DNA of 64,000 bases, taken from assembly GCA_937901445.1 (NCBI GenBank), contig CALDHY010000018.1, positions 1-64,000 on the forward strand, read 5' to 3'. A program made the translations under genes and the position numbers. Positions 15,148-23,222 of this stretch are shown piece after piece. The notes beneath the pieces were generated by a model. It was given only the letters and a program-made list of their open reading frames with translations, was not told the origin of the DNA and made no database searches. Each line of letters begins with the position of its first letter. Positions within the stretch are counted from its first letter, which is position 1. The DNA is from an uncultured Selenomonadales bacterium (GTDB taxonomy: Bacteria > Bacillota > Negativicutes > Selenomonadales > Selenomonadaceae).

Positions 15148-16593
15148 TTACAGAATGAATTGTGAAAGGTCACGATTTTTGGCAATTTCTTTCAAACGTT
15201 CATCAACGTACGCCGCGTCAATCAAAATTTCAGTTTTGCCCTCTTTAACCATATCCGGCGCAGAAAATGAAATTTCCTCCAAAAGTTTTTCCAACAATGT
15301 ATGAAGTCTGCGCGCGCCAATATCTTCAGATTGTTCATTGACGTCATACGCCATTTCAGCAATTCTTTCAATCGCTTCCGGCTTAAAATCCAGTGTAAAG
15401 CCTTCAGTTTTCAAAAGTTCTTTGTACTGCTTGATAAGCGCGTTTTGCGGTTCAGTCAAGATTTTTTCAAAGTCTTCTTTGCGCAAAGATTTTAATTCAA
15501 CACGAATTGGAAAACGCCCTTGCAATTCCGGAATTAAATCTGAAGGTTTAGCCGTATGGAACGCGCCCGCTGCTATAAATAAAATATAATCTGTTTTAAC
15601 CGGACCGTATTTCGTCATAACGGTGGAGCCTTCGACGATCGGCAAAATATCACGTTGCACGCCCTCGCGGCTGACGTCGGGACCGGAACTGGAGCCTTTG
15701 ACTGCAACTTTGTCAATTTCATCAAGAAAAACAATCCCGCTGCGTTCGGCAAGTTGCAGGGCAGTTTCAGCAACTTCTTCCATATCAATAAGTTTTTCGG
15801 CTTCTTCCTGTTCAAGAATTTTTCTCGCCGCCGCAACAGTAACTTTGCGTTTGCGCGTACGTTTCGGCACTAAGCCGCTAATCATATCTTGCAGGTTATC
15901 GCCCATACTTTCAAGGCTGGAGCCGCTAAACATTCCTACCATTGGTTTTGCGTGGTCTGCAACTTCCAACTCTATAACTTGATTTTCAAGTTTGCCGGCT
16001 TCAAGGCGTTTTTTGACAAAGTCGCGCCCTGCGTTATTTACGGGTGTTTCTTCAGTTTCTTCGACTTTATTTTCTTCTTGCTGTTCGACGCCGCCAAAAA
16101 GTTTACTCAATGGATTTTGCGTGCGTTTAGGTTCCGGTACAAGAATATCTAAAAGGCGTTCGTTTGCATTTTCGGTAGCTTTTTCTTTAACTTCCTCCGT
16201 GCGTTGCTTGCGTACCATACGAACTGAAATTTGCATTAAATCACGAATGATTGACTCAACGTCACGCCCGACATAACCAACTTCAGTAAATTTTGTTGCC
16301 TCGACTTTGACAAAAGGAGCTTTAACCAACTTTGCCAATCTGCGCGCAATTTCAGTTTTACCGACGCCGGTTGAACCGATCATTAAAATATTTTTCGGTA
16401 TAACGTCATCTTTAATATCGTCAGACAACTTGCGACTGCGCCAGCGGTTTCTCAAAGCTATTGCAACAGACCTTTTTGCGTCATCTTGCCCGACGATATG
16501 TTTGTTAAGTTCCTCGACAATTTCACGCGGCGTTTGTTCATTTAAGCCGAGTTCAGAAATTGTATCTTTTTTAAGTTCCAAATCTTTTGCCAT
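15148..16593 (-). CDS. hslU: HslU ATPase subunit of the HslUV protease
   Basis: About 481 residues, AAA+ unfoldase. It has Walker [17 protein letters not shown] (about 67-82), the pore loop [10 protein letters not shown] (about 100), a long I domain (about 110-250), Walker [10 protein letters not shown] and a C-terminal tail ending in LSQFIL that docks into HslV. It unfolds proteins and feeds them to HslV. ATG at 16593 follows GAAAGGAAG; an in-frame TTG at 16614 overlaps that site. hslV is 24 bases upstream, in one operon. Confidence 0.97.
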   Translation of the reverse strand: MAKDLELKKDTISELGLNEQTPREIVEELNKHIVGQDDAKRSVAIALRNRWRSRKLSDDIKDDVIPKNILMIGSTGVGKTEIARRLAKLVKAPFVKVEATKFTEVGYVGRDVESIIRDLMQISVRMVRKQRTEEVKEKATENANERLLDILVPEPKRTQNPLSKLFGGVEQQEENKVEETEETPVNNAGRDFVKKRLEAGKLENQVIELEVADHAKPMVGMFSGSSLESMGDNLQDMISGLVPKRTRKRKVTVAAARKILEQEEAEKLIDMEEVAETALQLAERSGIVFLDEIDKVAVKGSSSGPDVSREGVQRDILPIVEGSTVMTKYGPVKTDYILFIAAGAFHTAKPSDLIPELQGRFPIRVELKSLRKEDFEKILTEPQNALIKQYKELLKTEGFTLDFKPEAIERIAEMAYDVNEQSEDIGARRLHTLLEKLLEEISFSAPDMVKEGKTEILIDAAYVDERLKEIAKNRDLSQFIL

Positions 16594-16617
16594 TAATTTA
16601 AAACTTCCTTTCAATTC

Positions 16618-17154
16618 TTAATTAAGTTCCTCGACGATAATATTTTGGTTAGTGAAAACGCAAATATCCGCCGCAATAGACAAAGCTTCCTTTGCAATTT
16701 CCGACGCCGTCATTTCGGTATGAGAAATTAAAGCACGCCCTGCCGCAAGTGCATAAAAGCCGCCGGAACCGATAGCCGCAACGTCTCCATCCGGCTCGAT
16801 AACTTCGCCGTTGCCGGAAAGCATTAAAATTGTATCTTTGTCGGCAACCAACAGCAACGCCTCAAGCCTGCGAAGAATTTTATCTGTGCGCCATTCCTTA
16901 GCGAGTGCAACTGCCGCGCGCTGTAAATGTCCGTGACATTCCTCAAGCTTGCCCTCAAATTTTTCAAAAAGTGTAAAAGCGTCTGCAACGGAACCGGCAA
17001 AGCCCGCTATAATTTTATCGTGATAAAGGCGGCGAACTTTTTTGGCGGTTGCCTTCATAATCGTATGTTCACCGAATGTAACTTGTCCATCGCCCGCAAT
17101 GGCAGTTTGCCCGTTGCGTTTGACGGCTACTATTGTTGTTGAATGAAATTCCAT
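16618..17154 (-). CDS. hslV: HslV protease subunit
   Basis: A 178-residue threonine peptidase of the HslV type. The conserved [20 protein letters not shown] start carries the catalytic Thr-Thr pair (T6/T7), with [14 protein letters not shown] and the central [20 protein letters not shown] signature. A short propeptide (MEFHS) is removed in mature HslV. It forms double hexamers capped by HslU. ATG follows AAAGGAGAAA. The gene lies downstream of R1 element copy C, separated from trmFO by about 120 bases; the xerC gene usually found between them is missing. Confidence 0.97.
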   Translation of the reverse strand: MEFHSTTIVAVKRNGQTAIAGDGQVTFGEHTIMKATAKKVRRLYHDKIIAGFAGSVADAFTLFEKFEGKLEECHGHLQRAAVALAKEWRTDKILRRLEALLLVADKDTILMLSGNGEVIEPDGDVAAIGSGGFYALAAGRALISHTEMTASEIAKEALSIAADICVFTNQNIIVEELN

Positions 17155-17165
17155 TGTATTTCTCC

Positions 17166-17264
17166 TTTAAAATTCGATTTAAGCCAGTTTTAAATTCATT
17201 TTGATATAAATGTACCCTTGCGCGCGAAATTCTTTAAATAGAGGGCTTGTAGCGCGCGTAGCGG
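17166..17264 (-). repeat. Short intergenic element R1, copy C
   Basis: On the minus strand it reads GCGCGCTACAAG, then a CCT-rich stretch, then AACTGGCTTAAATCGAATTTTAA, matching the two ends of R1 copy A. It ends in the ribosome-binding region of hslV. Confidence 0.45.
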
Positions 17265-17276
17265 CAAATTTTTTAT

Positions 17277-18590
17277 TTAGACGCGCAGGTTTTTAGCAAA
17301 ATTTTCAAGCGTCATTAAAGCCCGCGCCGCCAATTTAGATTTTCTGTCAGATTTTTTTACTTTAGTTTCAAGCGACGGCAAAAGTCCGAAAGTTATATTC
17401 ATTGGTTGAAAATTTTTTTCGTCTGCAGTTGTAATGTAATTTGCAAGTGCGCCGTGACAAGTTTCAACAGGAAAAATTTTTGCGTCAAGATTTTTTGCAA
17501 GCCGCGCCGCGTTAATCCCTGCGATTAAACCCGCCGCCGCCGATTCCACGTAGCCTTCAACGCCGGTAATTTGCCCTGCGAAAAATATTTTTGGATTAGA
17601 TTTTAGTTGAAATGTTGACATTAAAACTTTTGGCGAATTTATGTAAGTGTTTCTGTGCATAACGCCGTAACGTACAAATTCGGCGTTTTCAAGTCCGGGT
17701 ATCAGCCGAAAAACTCTTTTTTGTTCGCCCCAAAGTAAATGTGTTTGAAAACCAACTAAATTATACAACGTAGCCGCCGAATTATCCTGCCGCAGTTGAA
17801 CGATGGCGTAAGGAATTTTTCCCGTGCGCGGGTCAATTAATCCAACGGGCTTTAACATTCCAAAACGTAAAGTATCTTCACCGCGCGCCGCCATAACTTC
17901 AACCGGCAGGCAACCTTCAAAAAAAATTTCCTGCTCAAAGTCGTGCGGCTTAGTTTTTTCGGCGTTGATTAATTCTGCGCGAAAGTTCAAATATTCTTCC
18001 TGCGTCATTGGGCAGTTGATATAGGCTTTATCCGCGCCCTTGTCGTAGCGTGACGCAAAAAAAGCTTTTTCAAAGTTCACAGAATCAGCCGTAACAATGG
18101 GAGCCGCCGCGTCATAAAAATAAAAATCATCGCCGCCCGTCAATTTTTTAATTTCGTCAGCAAGTGCGCCGTCAGTCAGTGGACCGCTCGCAATTATCAA
18201 AATATCATCTGAATTTATAAATTCGTCAAGGCTTGTAATTTCTGCGTTTACAACGGTTGCAACGGATTTAACTTTTGCTGTAACCGCCGCGCTGAAACTT
18301 TCTCTGTCAACTGCAAGCGCGCCGCCCGCCGGAATTTTCGTTTCATCAGCCGCCGCCATTATTACAGAATCTAAGCGGCGCATTTCTTCCTTGAGGACGC
18401 CAACGGCGTTTGTAAGCCCTGCCGCCCTTAAAGAATTGCTGCAAACCAATTCGGCGAAATTTGCGGTTTTATGTGCGGGCGTTTGACGAAGCGGGCGCAT
18501 TTCATATAGAAAAACTTCAACGCCGCGCCTTGCAACTTGCCACGCCGCCTCTGCGCCTGCCAATCCCGCGCCTATTATATTTACTTTCAT
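17277..18590 (-). CDS. trmFO: tRNA (uracil-5-)-methyltransferase TrmFO (folate and FAD dependent)
   Basis: A 437-residue flavoprotein that makes m5U54 in the tRNA T loop using methylenetetrahydrofolate. Hallmarks are the N-terminal dinucleotide-binding [37 protein letters not shown], the DEIKKLTG segment, NCPMTQEEY and the [20 protein letters not shown] signature near residue 340. ATG at 18590 is directly after the TopA-like gene, so the two are cotranscribed from the promoter at 20298-20326. Confidence 0.96.
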   Translation of the reverse strand: MKVNIIGAGLAGAEAAWQVARRGVEVFLYEMRPLRQTPAHKTANFAELVCSNSLRAAGLTNAVGVLKEEMRRLDSVIMAAADETKIPAGGALAVDRESFSAAVTAKVKSVATVVNAEITSLDEFINSDDILIIASGPLTDGALADEIKKLTGGDDFYFYDAAAPIVTADSVNFEKAFFASRYDKGADKAYINCPMTQEEYLNFRAELINAEKTKPHDFEQEIFFEGCLPVEVMAARGEDTLRFGMLKPVGLIDPRTGKIPYAIVQLRQDNSAATLYNLVGFQTHLLWGEQKRVFRLIPGLENAEFVRYGVMHRNTYINSPKVLMSTFQLKSNPKIFFAGQITGVEGYVESAAAGLIAGINAARLAKNLDAKIFPVETCHGALANYITTADEKNFQPMNITFGLLPSLETKVKKSDRKSKLAARALMTLENFAKNLRV

Positions 18591-18596
18591 TAAAAA

Positions 18597-20240
18597 CTAT
18601 TCCCTTTTGCCTTTTGCCTCTTGCCTTTTAGCTTTTGCTTTTTCACTGCGATTTTTGATACTTTCAAGAATTTTGTTAATCGGGTGATCTTTGCGCGTTG
18701 TACAATTTTCATTGCCGCAATAAATCATTGGTGCGCGCCCTTTAAATTTGTGTACAAAAATAGTTGCGCCGCAAGTCTTACAAGGTTTTTCCAAAGGTTC
18801 GTCCCACGTCCTGAAATCGCAATCTGAATTTTCGCAAGCGTAGGAATTACGCCCGCCGCTGAAAATTCTTTTCGTAATTCGCCCGCCGCATTTTGGGCAT
18901 TTGTACGCGGTGTATTCTACGTAAGGCTTAATATTTTTGCATTCGGGATAATTTGAACACGCCAAAAAGTTGCCGTACCTGCCGTGCTTTAAAAGCATTT
19001 TGTGACCGCACTTTTCGCAAATTTCGTCAGTTTCGATAACGGGAATTTCTTGAATTTGCGCACCTTCAGGCAATGACGCCATAGCTTTTTCAAAACTTTT
19101 ATTGAACGTCGCGCAGTAATTTTCAATCACGGAAACTTTTTCAGCTTTACCTTCAGCAATTTCGTAAACCTGCGCGAAAAACTTGTTGTAAGCCGCTGCG
19201 CTGAAATCTTTGTCAAAAAATCCTTCCAACGCCGCCAAAACTTTTTTGCCAAGTTCAGTAATTTTGTAAATCGAATTTTCAGCCGTGATATATTGCCGCT
19301 TAATCAAACTTAACACACCAATTGAAAAATAATCTGCCCAATTTACCTGCAACTTGTCAAGCGCGACCATCAACGCCAAATTGGTATTTGTGCCGTCAAG
19401 TTCAATTTTGTTTGAAAAGCCGTCGTTAATCGCAGAATAAATCAGATTGTAAAGTTTAAATTGGTTGTCATTAAGAAAATCTTTGACGCTTTCAGGCGTG
19501 CGATTTTCGCCGGTAAGTTTAATTTCGCCGGAAGGAAATTTGATTAAGCCGAAACAGCCTTCTTTGTCAAAATTAATTCCCTCGTAAAGTTGCAAGGCGA
19601 TTAATCGAGTTTTTGACGCCGAAAATTTTAAATCCCGCGCCGCCAATTCCTGTAAAGTTGCCGCCGTCAAAGTTTTTGAAATTTCAAAAGTTCCTGCCGC
19701 TTTAACTTCAGAAATAATTTTTAAAAGCATTGCACGAAAACGCCCGACTTTGTTGCCGCGCCAAATTTTGTAAGAAAAATATTCGCCGATTTTATGACTT
19801 GCAATTTTGTCAACGAGTTGTTTTGCTTGATAGGCGTCAACAAGTTTCATATTGACGGGGCGGGCGTTTTGAATTGCGGATTTAAGGGCGTCTTTAGTTA
19901 ATTCGTCACAAAAAATTCTGCAACGAGACTGTTCATTGATACCGAAAATTTCGCAGTACTGATTAGCCAAAAATTCGCCTTCAGCGTTAGGATTTGTGGC
20001 AATAAAAATTTTCCCTGCGTCAGACGTTGCTTTTTTCAATTTTTGCAAAGTTGGACCTTGCCCGCGTATGGTTTTATAATCTGCGGCGTAATTGTTTTTT
20101 TCGTCAATCGCCAAACGACTTTTGGGCATAGCTTTCAGAAATCCATCAGTAGATAAAACTGAATACGAATTGCCGAGTAGTTTTTTCAGAGTTTTAGCCT
20201 TGTTGGCGTTCTCAACCAGTATCAAAGACTTTGCCGCCAT
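18597..20240 (-). CDS. topA: Degenerate TopA (DNA topoisomerase I) homologue, catalytic residues lost
   Basis: 547 residues, against about 690-700 in typical Firmicutes TopA, in the canonical topA position before trmFO. The TOPRIM domain is recognisable (LVENANKAKTLKK with E10; DYKTIRGQGPTLQKL) but ATDPDREGE reads ATNPNAEGE (81-89), changing both metal aspartates to Asn and the Arg to Ala. The catalytic-tyrosine motif GLITYMRTDS aligns with GLIKFPSGEI, with F235 at the tyrosine position. SAGRVQS reads KVGRFRA. Three C-terminal zinc ribbons (about 405-525) with CxxC pairs are intact, followed by a lysine-rich end written by a heptad repeat. It probably binds DNA or RNA but cannot cleave DNA. 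No frameshift is present and the promoter is consensus. Confidence 0.85.
   Translation of the reverse strand: MAAKSLILVENANKAKTLKKLLGNSYSVLSTDGFLKAMPKSRLAIDEKNNYAADYKTIRGQGPTLQKLKKATSDAGKIFIATNPNAEGEFLANQYCEIFGINEQSRCRIFCDELTKDALKSAIQNARPVNMKLVDAYQAKQLVDKIASHKIGEYFSYKIWRGNKVGRFRAMLLKIISEVKAAGTFEISKTLTAATLQELAARDLKFSASKTRLIALQLYEGINFDKEGCFGLIKFPSGEIKLTGENRTPESVKDFLNDNQFKLYNLIYSAINDGFSNKIELDGTNTNLALMVALDKLQVNWADYFSIGVLSLIKRQYITAENSIYKITELGKKVLAALEGFFDKDFSAAAYNKFFAQVYEIAEGKAEKVSVIENYCATFNKSFEKAMASLPEGAQIQEIPVIETDEICEKCGHKMLLKHGRYGNFLACSNYPECKNIKPYVEYTAYKCPKCGGRITKRIFSGGRNSYACENSDCDFRTWDEPLEKPCKTCGATIFVHKFKGRAPMIYCGNENCTTRKDHPINKILESIKNRSEKAKAKRQEAKGKRE
18603..18646 (-). repeat. Heptad repeat encoding the TopA-like C terminus
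   Basis: Six 7-base units close to CAAAAGG (minus strand) encode the final KAKRQEAKGKRE region. This is a different unit from the TARGGRN heptads elsewhere. Confidence 0.6.
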
Positions 20241-20297
20241 TAAAATATCTCCTTCATAAAAATTTTGGGGGAAGTTCCATAACCCCTAGATTTTAGG

Positions 20298-20326
20298 ATT
20301 ATATTTTGAGAAAGTTTCATTGTCAA
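20298..20326 (-). promoter_or_regulatory. Promoter of the TopA-like/trmFO operon
   Basis: On the minus strand TTGACA and TATAAT are both perfect and 17 bases apart, about 60 bases before the start codon. This implies strong constitutive expression of the operon. Confidence 0.8.
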
Positions 20327-20333
20327 GCTTTAT

Positions 20334-20368
20334 TAGGGGTTAGTTGTTAGTGGTTAGTGGTTAGGGAT
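20334..20368 (-). repeat. Heptad tandem repeat over the TRAP permease stop
   Basis: Five 7-base units (TAGKKGT type on plus) span the end of the TRAP permease gene, whose TAA stop lies inside the tract. The orientation relative to the gene is opposite to that of most other tracts. Confidence 0.7.
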
Positions 20369-22274
20369 TTTTTCTTTTGAGTTGTAAAAATAAAATTGCC
20401 GCAAAAATCGCCACGCCTATTATATCAGTTAATAAGCCCGGCTTAATCATCATCAAACCGCCCGCGCCCAAAATTAATCTTTGCCACGTTAAAAGCGGCG
20501 CGGCTAAATATCCTATTAATGACGAACTCAAGGCAACCATCCCTACAATCGCCGTTACAAGTGCCAAAATTAAGCTGCTGTCGACGCCATATACAAGCAA
20601 AAGTTCGGGACTTAGTACAAACATATAGGGAATTATAAAAGCCGCTATTGCCAATTTTGAGGCGTTTACACCGGTTTTAAGTGCGTTGCCGCCGGAAATT
20701 CCCGCGCCCGCGTAAGCCGCCAATGCTACCGGCGGTGTAACGTCTGCTATTATTCCAAAATAAAATACAAACATATGAGCCGCCAAAATTGGAACGCCCA
20801 TTTGTAAAAGTGCAGGCGCGGCGATTGTCGAAGTGATAACGTAATTTGCCGTTGTAGGTACGCCCATTCCCAAAACTATTGCAGTTATCATTGTCAAAAA
20901 CATACTAGGCAAAAGTAAGCCGCCGGATAAATCTAACAAGCCGGACGCCAATTTTAAACCTACGCCGGTTTTTGTTACGACGCCAATTATAATTCCTGCC
21001 GCCGCGCACGCCACCAATACGCCCAAAACATTTCTTGCACCGTTTTCAAGTCCTTTGACAATTTCTGAAAATTTCATTCGCGTAGATTTTTTTAACGCCG
21101 AACAAATTATTGAAAGAAAAATTGCAACCAACGCCGCCCGCATTGGAGTATAACCGCTTACAAGCAGCCAAACTATAACTATCAGCGGTATTGATAAATG
21201 ACCGCGCTCGCGCAGGAGCTCAAAGAATTTTGGCAATTCTTCACGCGGTATACCTTGCAGATTATTTCTTTTCGCTTCAAAGTGAACGCCGAGCCATACG
21301 CCGATAAAATATAACGCCGCAGGAATTACAGCCGCCTTGACAATTTCCACGTAAGGAACGCCGACAAATTCCGCCATAAGAAAAGCCGCCGCGCCCATTA
21401 CCGGAGGCATTAATTGTCCGCCTGTTGACGCCGCCGCCTCAACCGCGCCTGCAAAATTTTTGTGGTAGCCTAACTTTTTCATCATTGGTATTGTTAGGGA
21501 ACCCGTGCCTACAACATTTGCCACTGAAGAGCCGCTTACAGTTCCCATTAAGCCGCTTGAAAGTACTGCAACTTTCGCAGGTCCGCCGCTTGCCCAGCCC
21601 GCTATTGAGTTTGCCACGTCAATAAAAAATTTCCCTAAGCCCGTGCTTTCCAAGTACGCGCCGAATAAAATAAATAAAAATATGAAAGTCGAAGAAACGC
21701 CCAACGGTATACCGAAAATTCCTTCAGTTGTAAAATAAACGTGGCTTACAAATTGGCTGATTGTTACGCCTTTGTGCGCCAAAATTCCCGGCATATAAGG
21801 ACCAACAAAGGCGTAAATTATGAAAACCAAAACAACCGTAACCATTGGAATACCGACAACGCGCCGCGCCGCCTCAATTACCAGCAAAATTCCCAGCGTG
21901 CCAAAAATTACGTCCGTGCTTGTTGGTAAACCTGCGCGAAAGATTAATTCTTTGTAACAAATGACAATGTACGCGGGAGCCGCCGCGCCCAAAATTGCCA
22001 AAATTGCGTCAAGCGGGTGTAATTTATCACGCCGCCAAGATTTTTTTGTCGGATAAAGTAAAAATGCTAACGATAAACCAAAACCTAAATGAATTGCGCG
22101 TTGAAGTTGAGCGTCAAGTACGCCGTAAATTGCCGTGTAAAGTTGAAAGACTGAAAAAGTTATCGCAAGTGCCGATACAAATTTTGCCATGACGCCGCTA
22201 TATTCCATTGTGTTGGATTCGGCGTCGTACTTTTTTAAAACTTCATCTCCCGTTAAAATTTTTTCTTCACTCAT
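20361..22274 (-). CDS. TRAP transporter fused permease (4TM/12TM, TAXI type)
   Basis: A 637-residue inner-membrane protein with about 16 or more hydrophobic segments, matching fused small (DctQ-like) and large (DctM-like) TRAP permeases of the TAXI branch. Signatures are the VSGSSVANVVGTGSLTIP segment (about 250-267), STGGQLMPPVMGAAAFLMAE and LGMGVPTTANYVI (about 470). These import carboxylates or amino acids driven by sodium or proton gradients with a periplasmic TAXI receptor. No receptor gene is nearby. It begins 12 bases after the PIN toxin stop, so expression may be linked to the toxin-antitoxin genes. Confidence 0.9.
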   Translation of the reverse strand: MSEEKILTGDEVLKKYDAESNTMEYSGVMAKFVSALAITFSVFQLYTAIYGVLDAQLQRAIHLGFGLSLAFLLYPTKKSWRRDKLHPLDAILAILGAAAPAYIVICYKELIFRAGLPTSTDVIFGTLGILLVIEAARRVVGIPMVTVVLVFIIYAFVGPYMPGILAHKGVTISQFVSHVYFTTEGIFGIPLGVSSTFIFLFILFGAYLESTGLGKFFIDVANSIAGWASGGPAKVAVLSSGLMGTVSGSSVANVVGTGSLTIPMMKKLGYHKNFAGAVEAAASTGGQLMPPVMGAAAFLMAEFVGVPYVEIVKAAVIPAALYFIGVWLGVHFEAKRNNLQGIPREELPKFFELLRERGHLSIPLIVIVWLLVSGYTPMRAALVAIFLSIICSALKKSTRMKFSEIVKGLENGARNVLGVLVACAAAGIIIGVVTKTGVGLKLASGLLDLSGGLLLPSMFLTMITAIVLGMGVPTTANYVITSTIAAPALLQMGVPILAAHMFVFYFGIIADVTPPVALAAYAGAGISGGNALKTGVNASKLAIAAFIIPYMFVLSPELLLVYGVDSSLILALVTAIVGMVALSSSLIGYLAAPLLTWQRLILGAGGLMMIKPGLLTDIIGVAIFAAILFLQLKRKNP

Positions 22275-22286
22275 AAAATCACCAAC

Positions 22287-22691
22287 TTAAATTTTATAAA
22301 TATTGGGGCTGTCGTATTCTGCAATTCGGCTGTCGTGCGTCATAAAAAGCATATTTTCAGCAATGGCTTGACACAACATCATTTTATCGAACGGGTCATT
22401 GTGTGGCGGCGTATTTTCATAGCGTTTCAAATTTTTGGCTTGCAAAGTGTGCGCGGGTTTCAGCGGCAAATATTTAAATCCTACTTCTTCGCAAAACGCA
22501 AAAATTTCTTCGCCGGTTGTCGGCATATCCTCAGGGTGTTTGGAATGTTTTAAATCAATTTCGTAAAGTGACAGCGGGCTATAATAAATTTCATTTTCGG
22601 CATTTTCAATTATTTGGCGTACCTTTTTAGAAAGTTGTTCATCGCCTTTGGAATACCAAATTAAAATGTGCGTATCAAGCAAATATTTCAT
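22287..22691 (-). CDS. PIN-domain toxin (VapC type)
   Basis: A 134-residue PIN-domain RNase. The start MKYLLDTHILIWY has the first acidic residue (D6), NDPFDKMMLCQA carries another, and FMTHDSRI the last. Such toxins cleave tRNA or rRNA. The start overlaps the antitoxin stop by four bases (ATGA), the usual toxin-antitoxin arrangement. The next gene is the TRAP permease. Confidence 0.88.
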   Translation of the reverse strand: MKYLLDTHILIWYSKGDEQLSKKVRQIIENAENEIYYSPLSLYEIDLKHSKHPEDMPTTGEEIFAFCEEVGFKYLPLKPAHTLQAKNLKRYENTPPHNDPFDKMMLCQAIAENMLFMTHDSRIAEYDSPNIYKI

Positions 22692-23119
22692 TTCGCCGCC
22701 TCCATAAATTCATAATCTGAATCATTGCCAAAATCTGCCAAAATTTCGGCGTCCATTGCGACAAATTTTTCATCAAAATCCGGAGGAAATTTATATTTGT
22801 CTTTGAGAATACCAAAACCGCTTTTGCGCGACTTTTGAGTTTTAATTAAATCATCTAATTCAGATTCTTTGATAATGGCGGGATTGCCGTTTTCATCTGT
22901 GGTAACAATTTCATCATCTTTTTTAATTTTTTCAAGACGCGCCCACTCTTGAATTTTTTCGGCGTCTGTCATTTCTTTTACATTAGGTTTTTCCTCAAAC
23001 GTGATACTTGCAACGGGTTCATTGTCTTTTGTCAGCACCAATTTATATTGCGAACCTTTTAAAAGCGTCTTCAGCAATTCTGCCAAATTTTTTTCGTCTG
23101 TTACATTTAAATTCATCAT
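22688..23119 (-). CDS. Antitoxin partner of the PIN toxin
   Basis: About 143 residues. The N-terminal part (MMNLNVTDEKNLAELLKTLL, then VLTKDNEPVASI) resembles Phd/YefM-type antitoxins that bind DNA, and the acidic C-terminal half would wrap the toxin. The ATG at 23119 is chosen over the ATG at 23125 because GGAGG lies eight bases upstream of it. It overlaps the toxin start by four bases. The pair is preceded by a heptad repeat tract and the methyltransferase gene. Confidence 0.75.
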   Translation of the reverse strand: MMNLNVTDEKNLAELLKTLLKGSQYKLVLTKDNEPVASITFEEKPNVKEMTDAEKIQEWARLEKIKKDDEIVTTDENGNPAIIKESELDDLIKTQKSRKSGFGILKDKYKFPPDFDEKFVAMDAEILADFGNDSDYEFMEAAK

Positions 23120-23187
23120 TTTCATTACCTCCAAAAAATTTTCAACATAAATTTAACAAATTTCGCAGATTCAAGCAACCGCAATTA

Positions 23188-23222
23188 TCCCCTAACCCCT
23201 AAAAGCTAACCCCTAATCCCTA
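23188..23222 (-). repeat. Heptad tandem repeat after the methyltransferase gene
   Basis: Five 7-base units (WNCCCTA on plus) overlap the stop codon of the methyltransferase gene and extend toward the antitoxin gene. Confidence 0.75.

Noticed and set aside
16307..16621. 104-residue plus-strand frame over the start of hslU
   Set aside because: It is the antisense shadow of hslU; the minus-strand frame has the AAA+ motifs and a ribosome-binding site.
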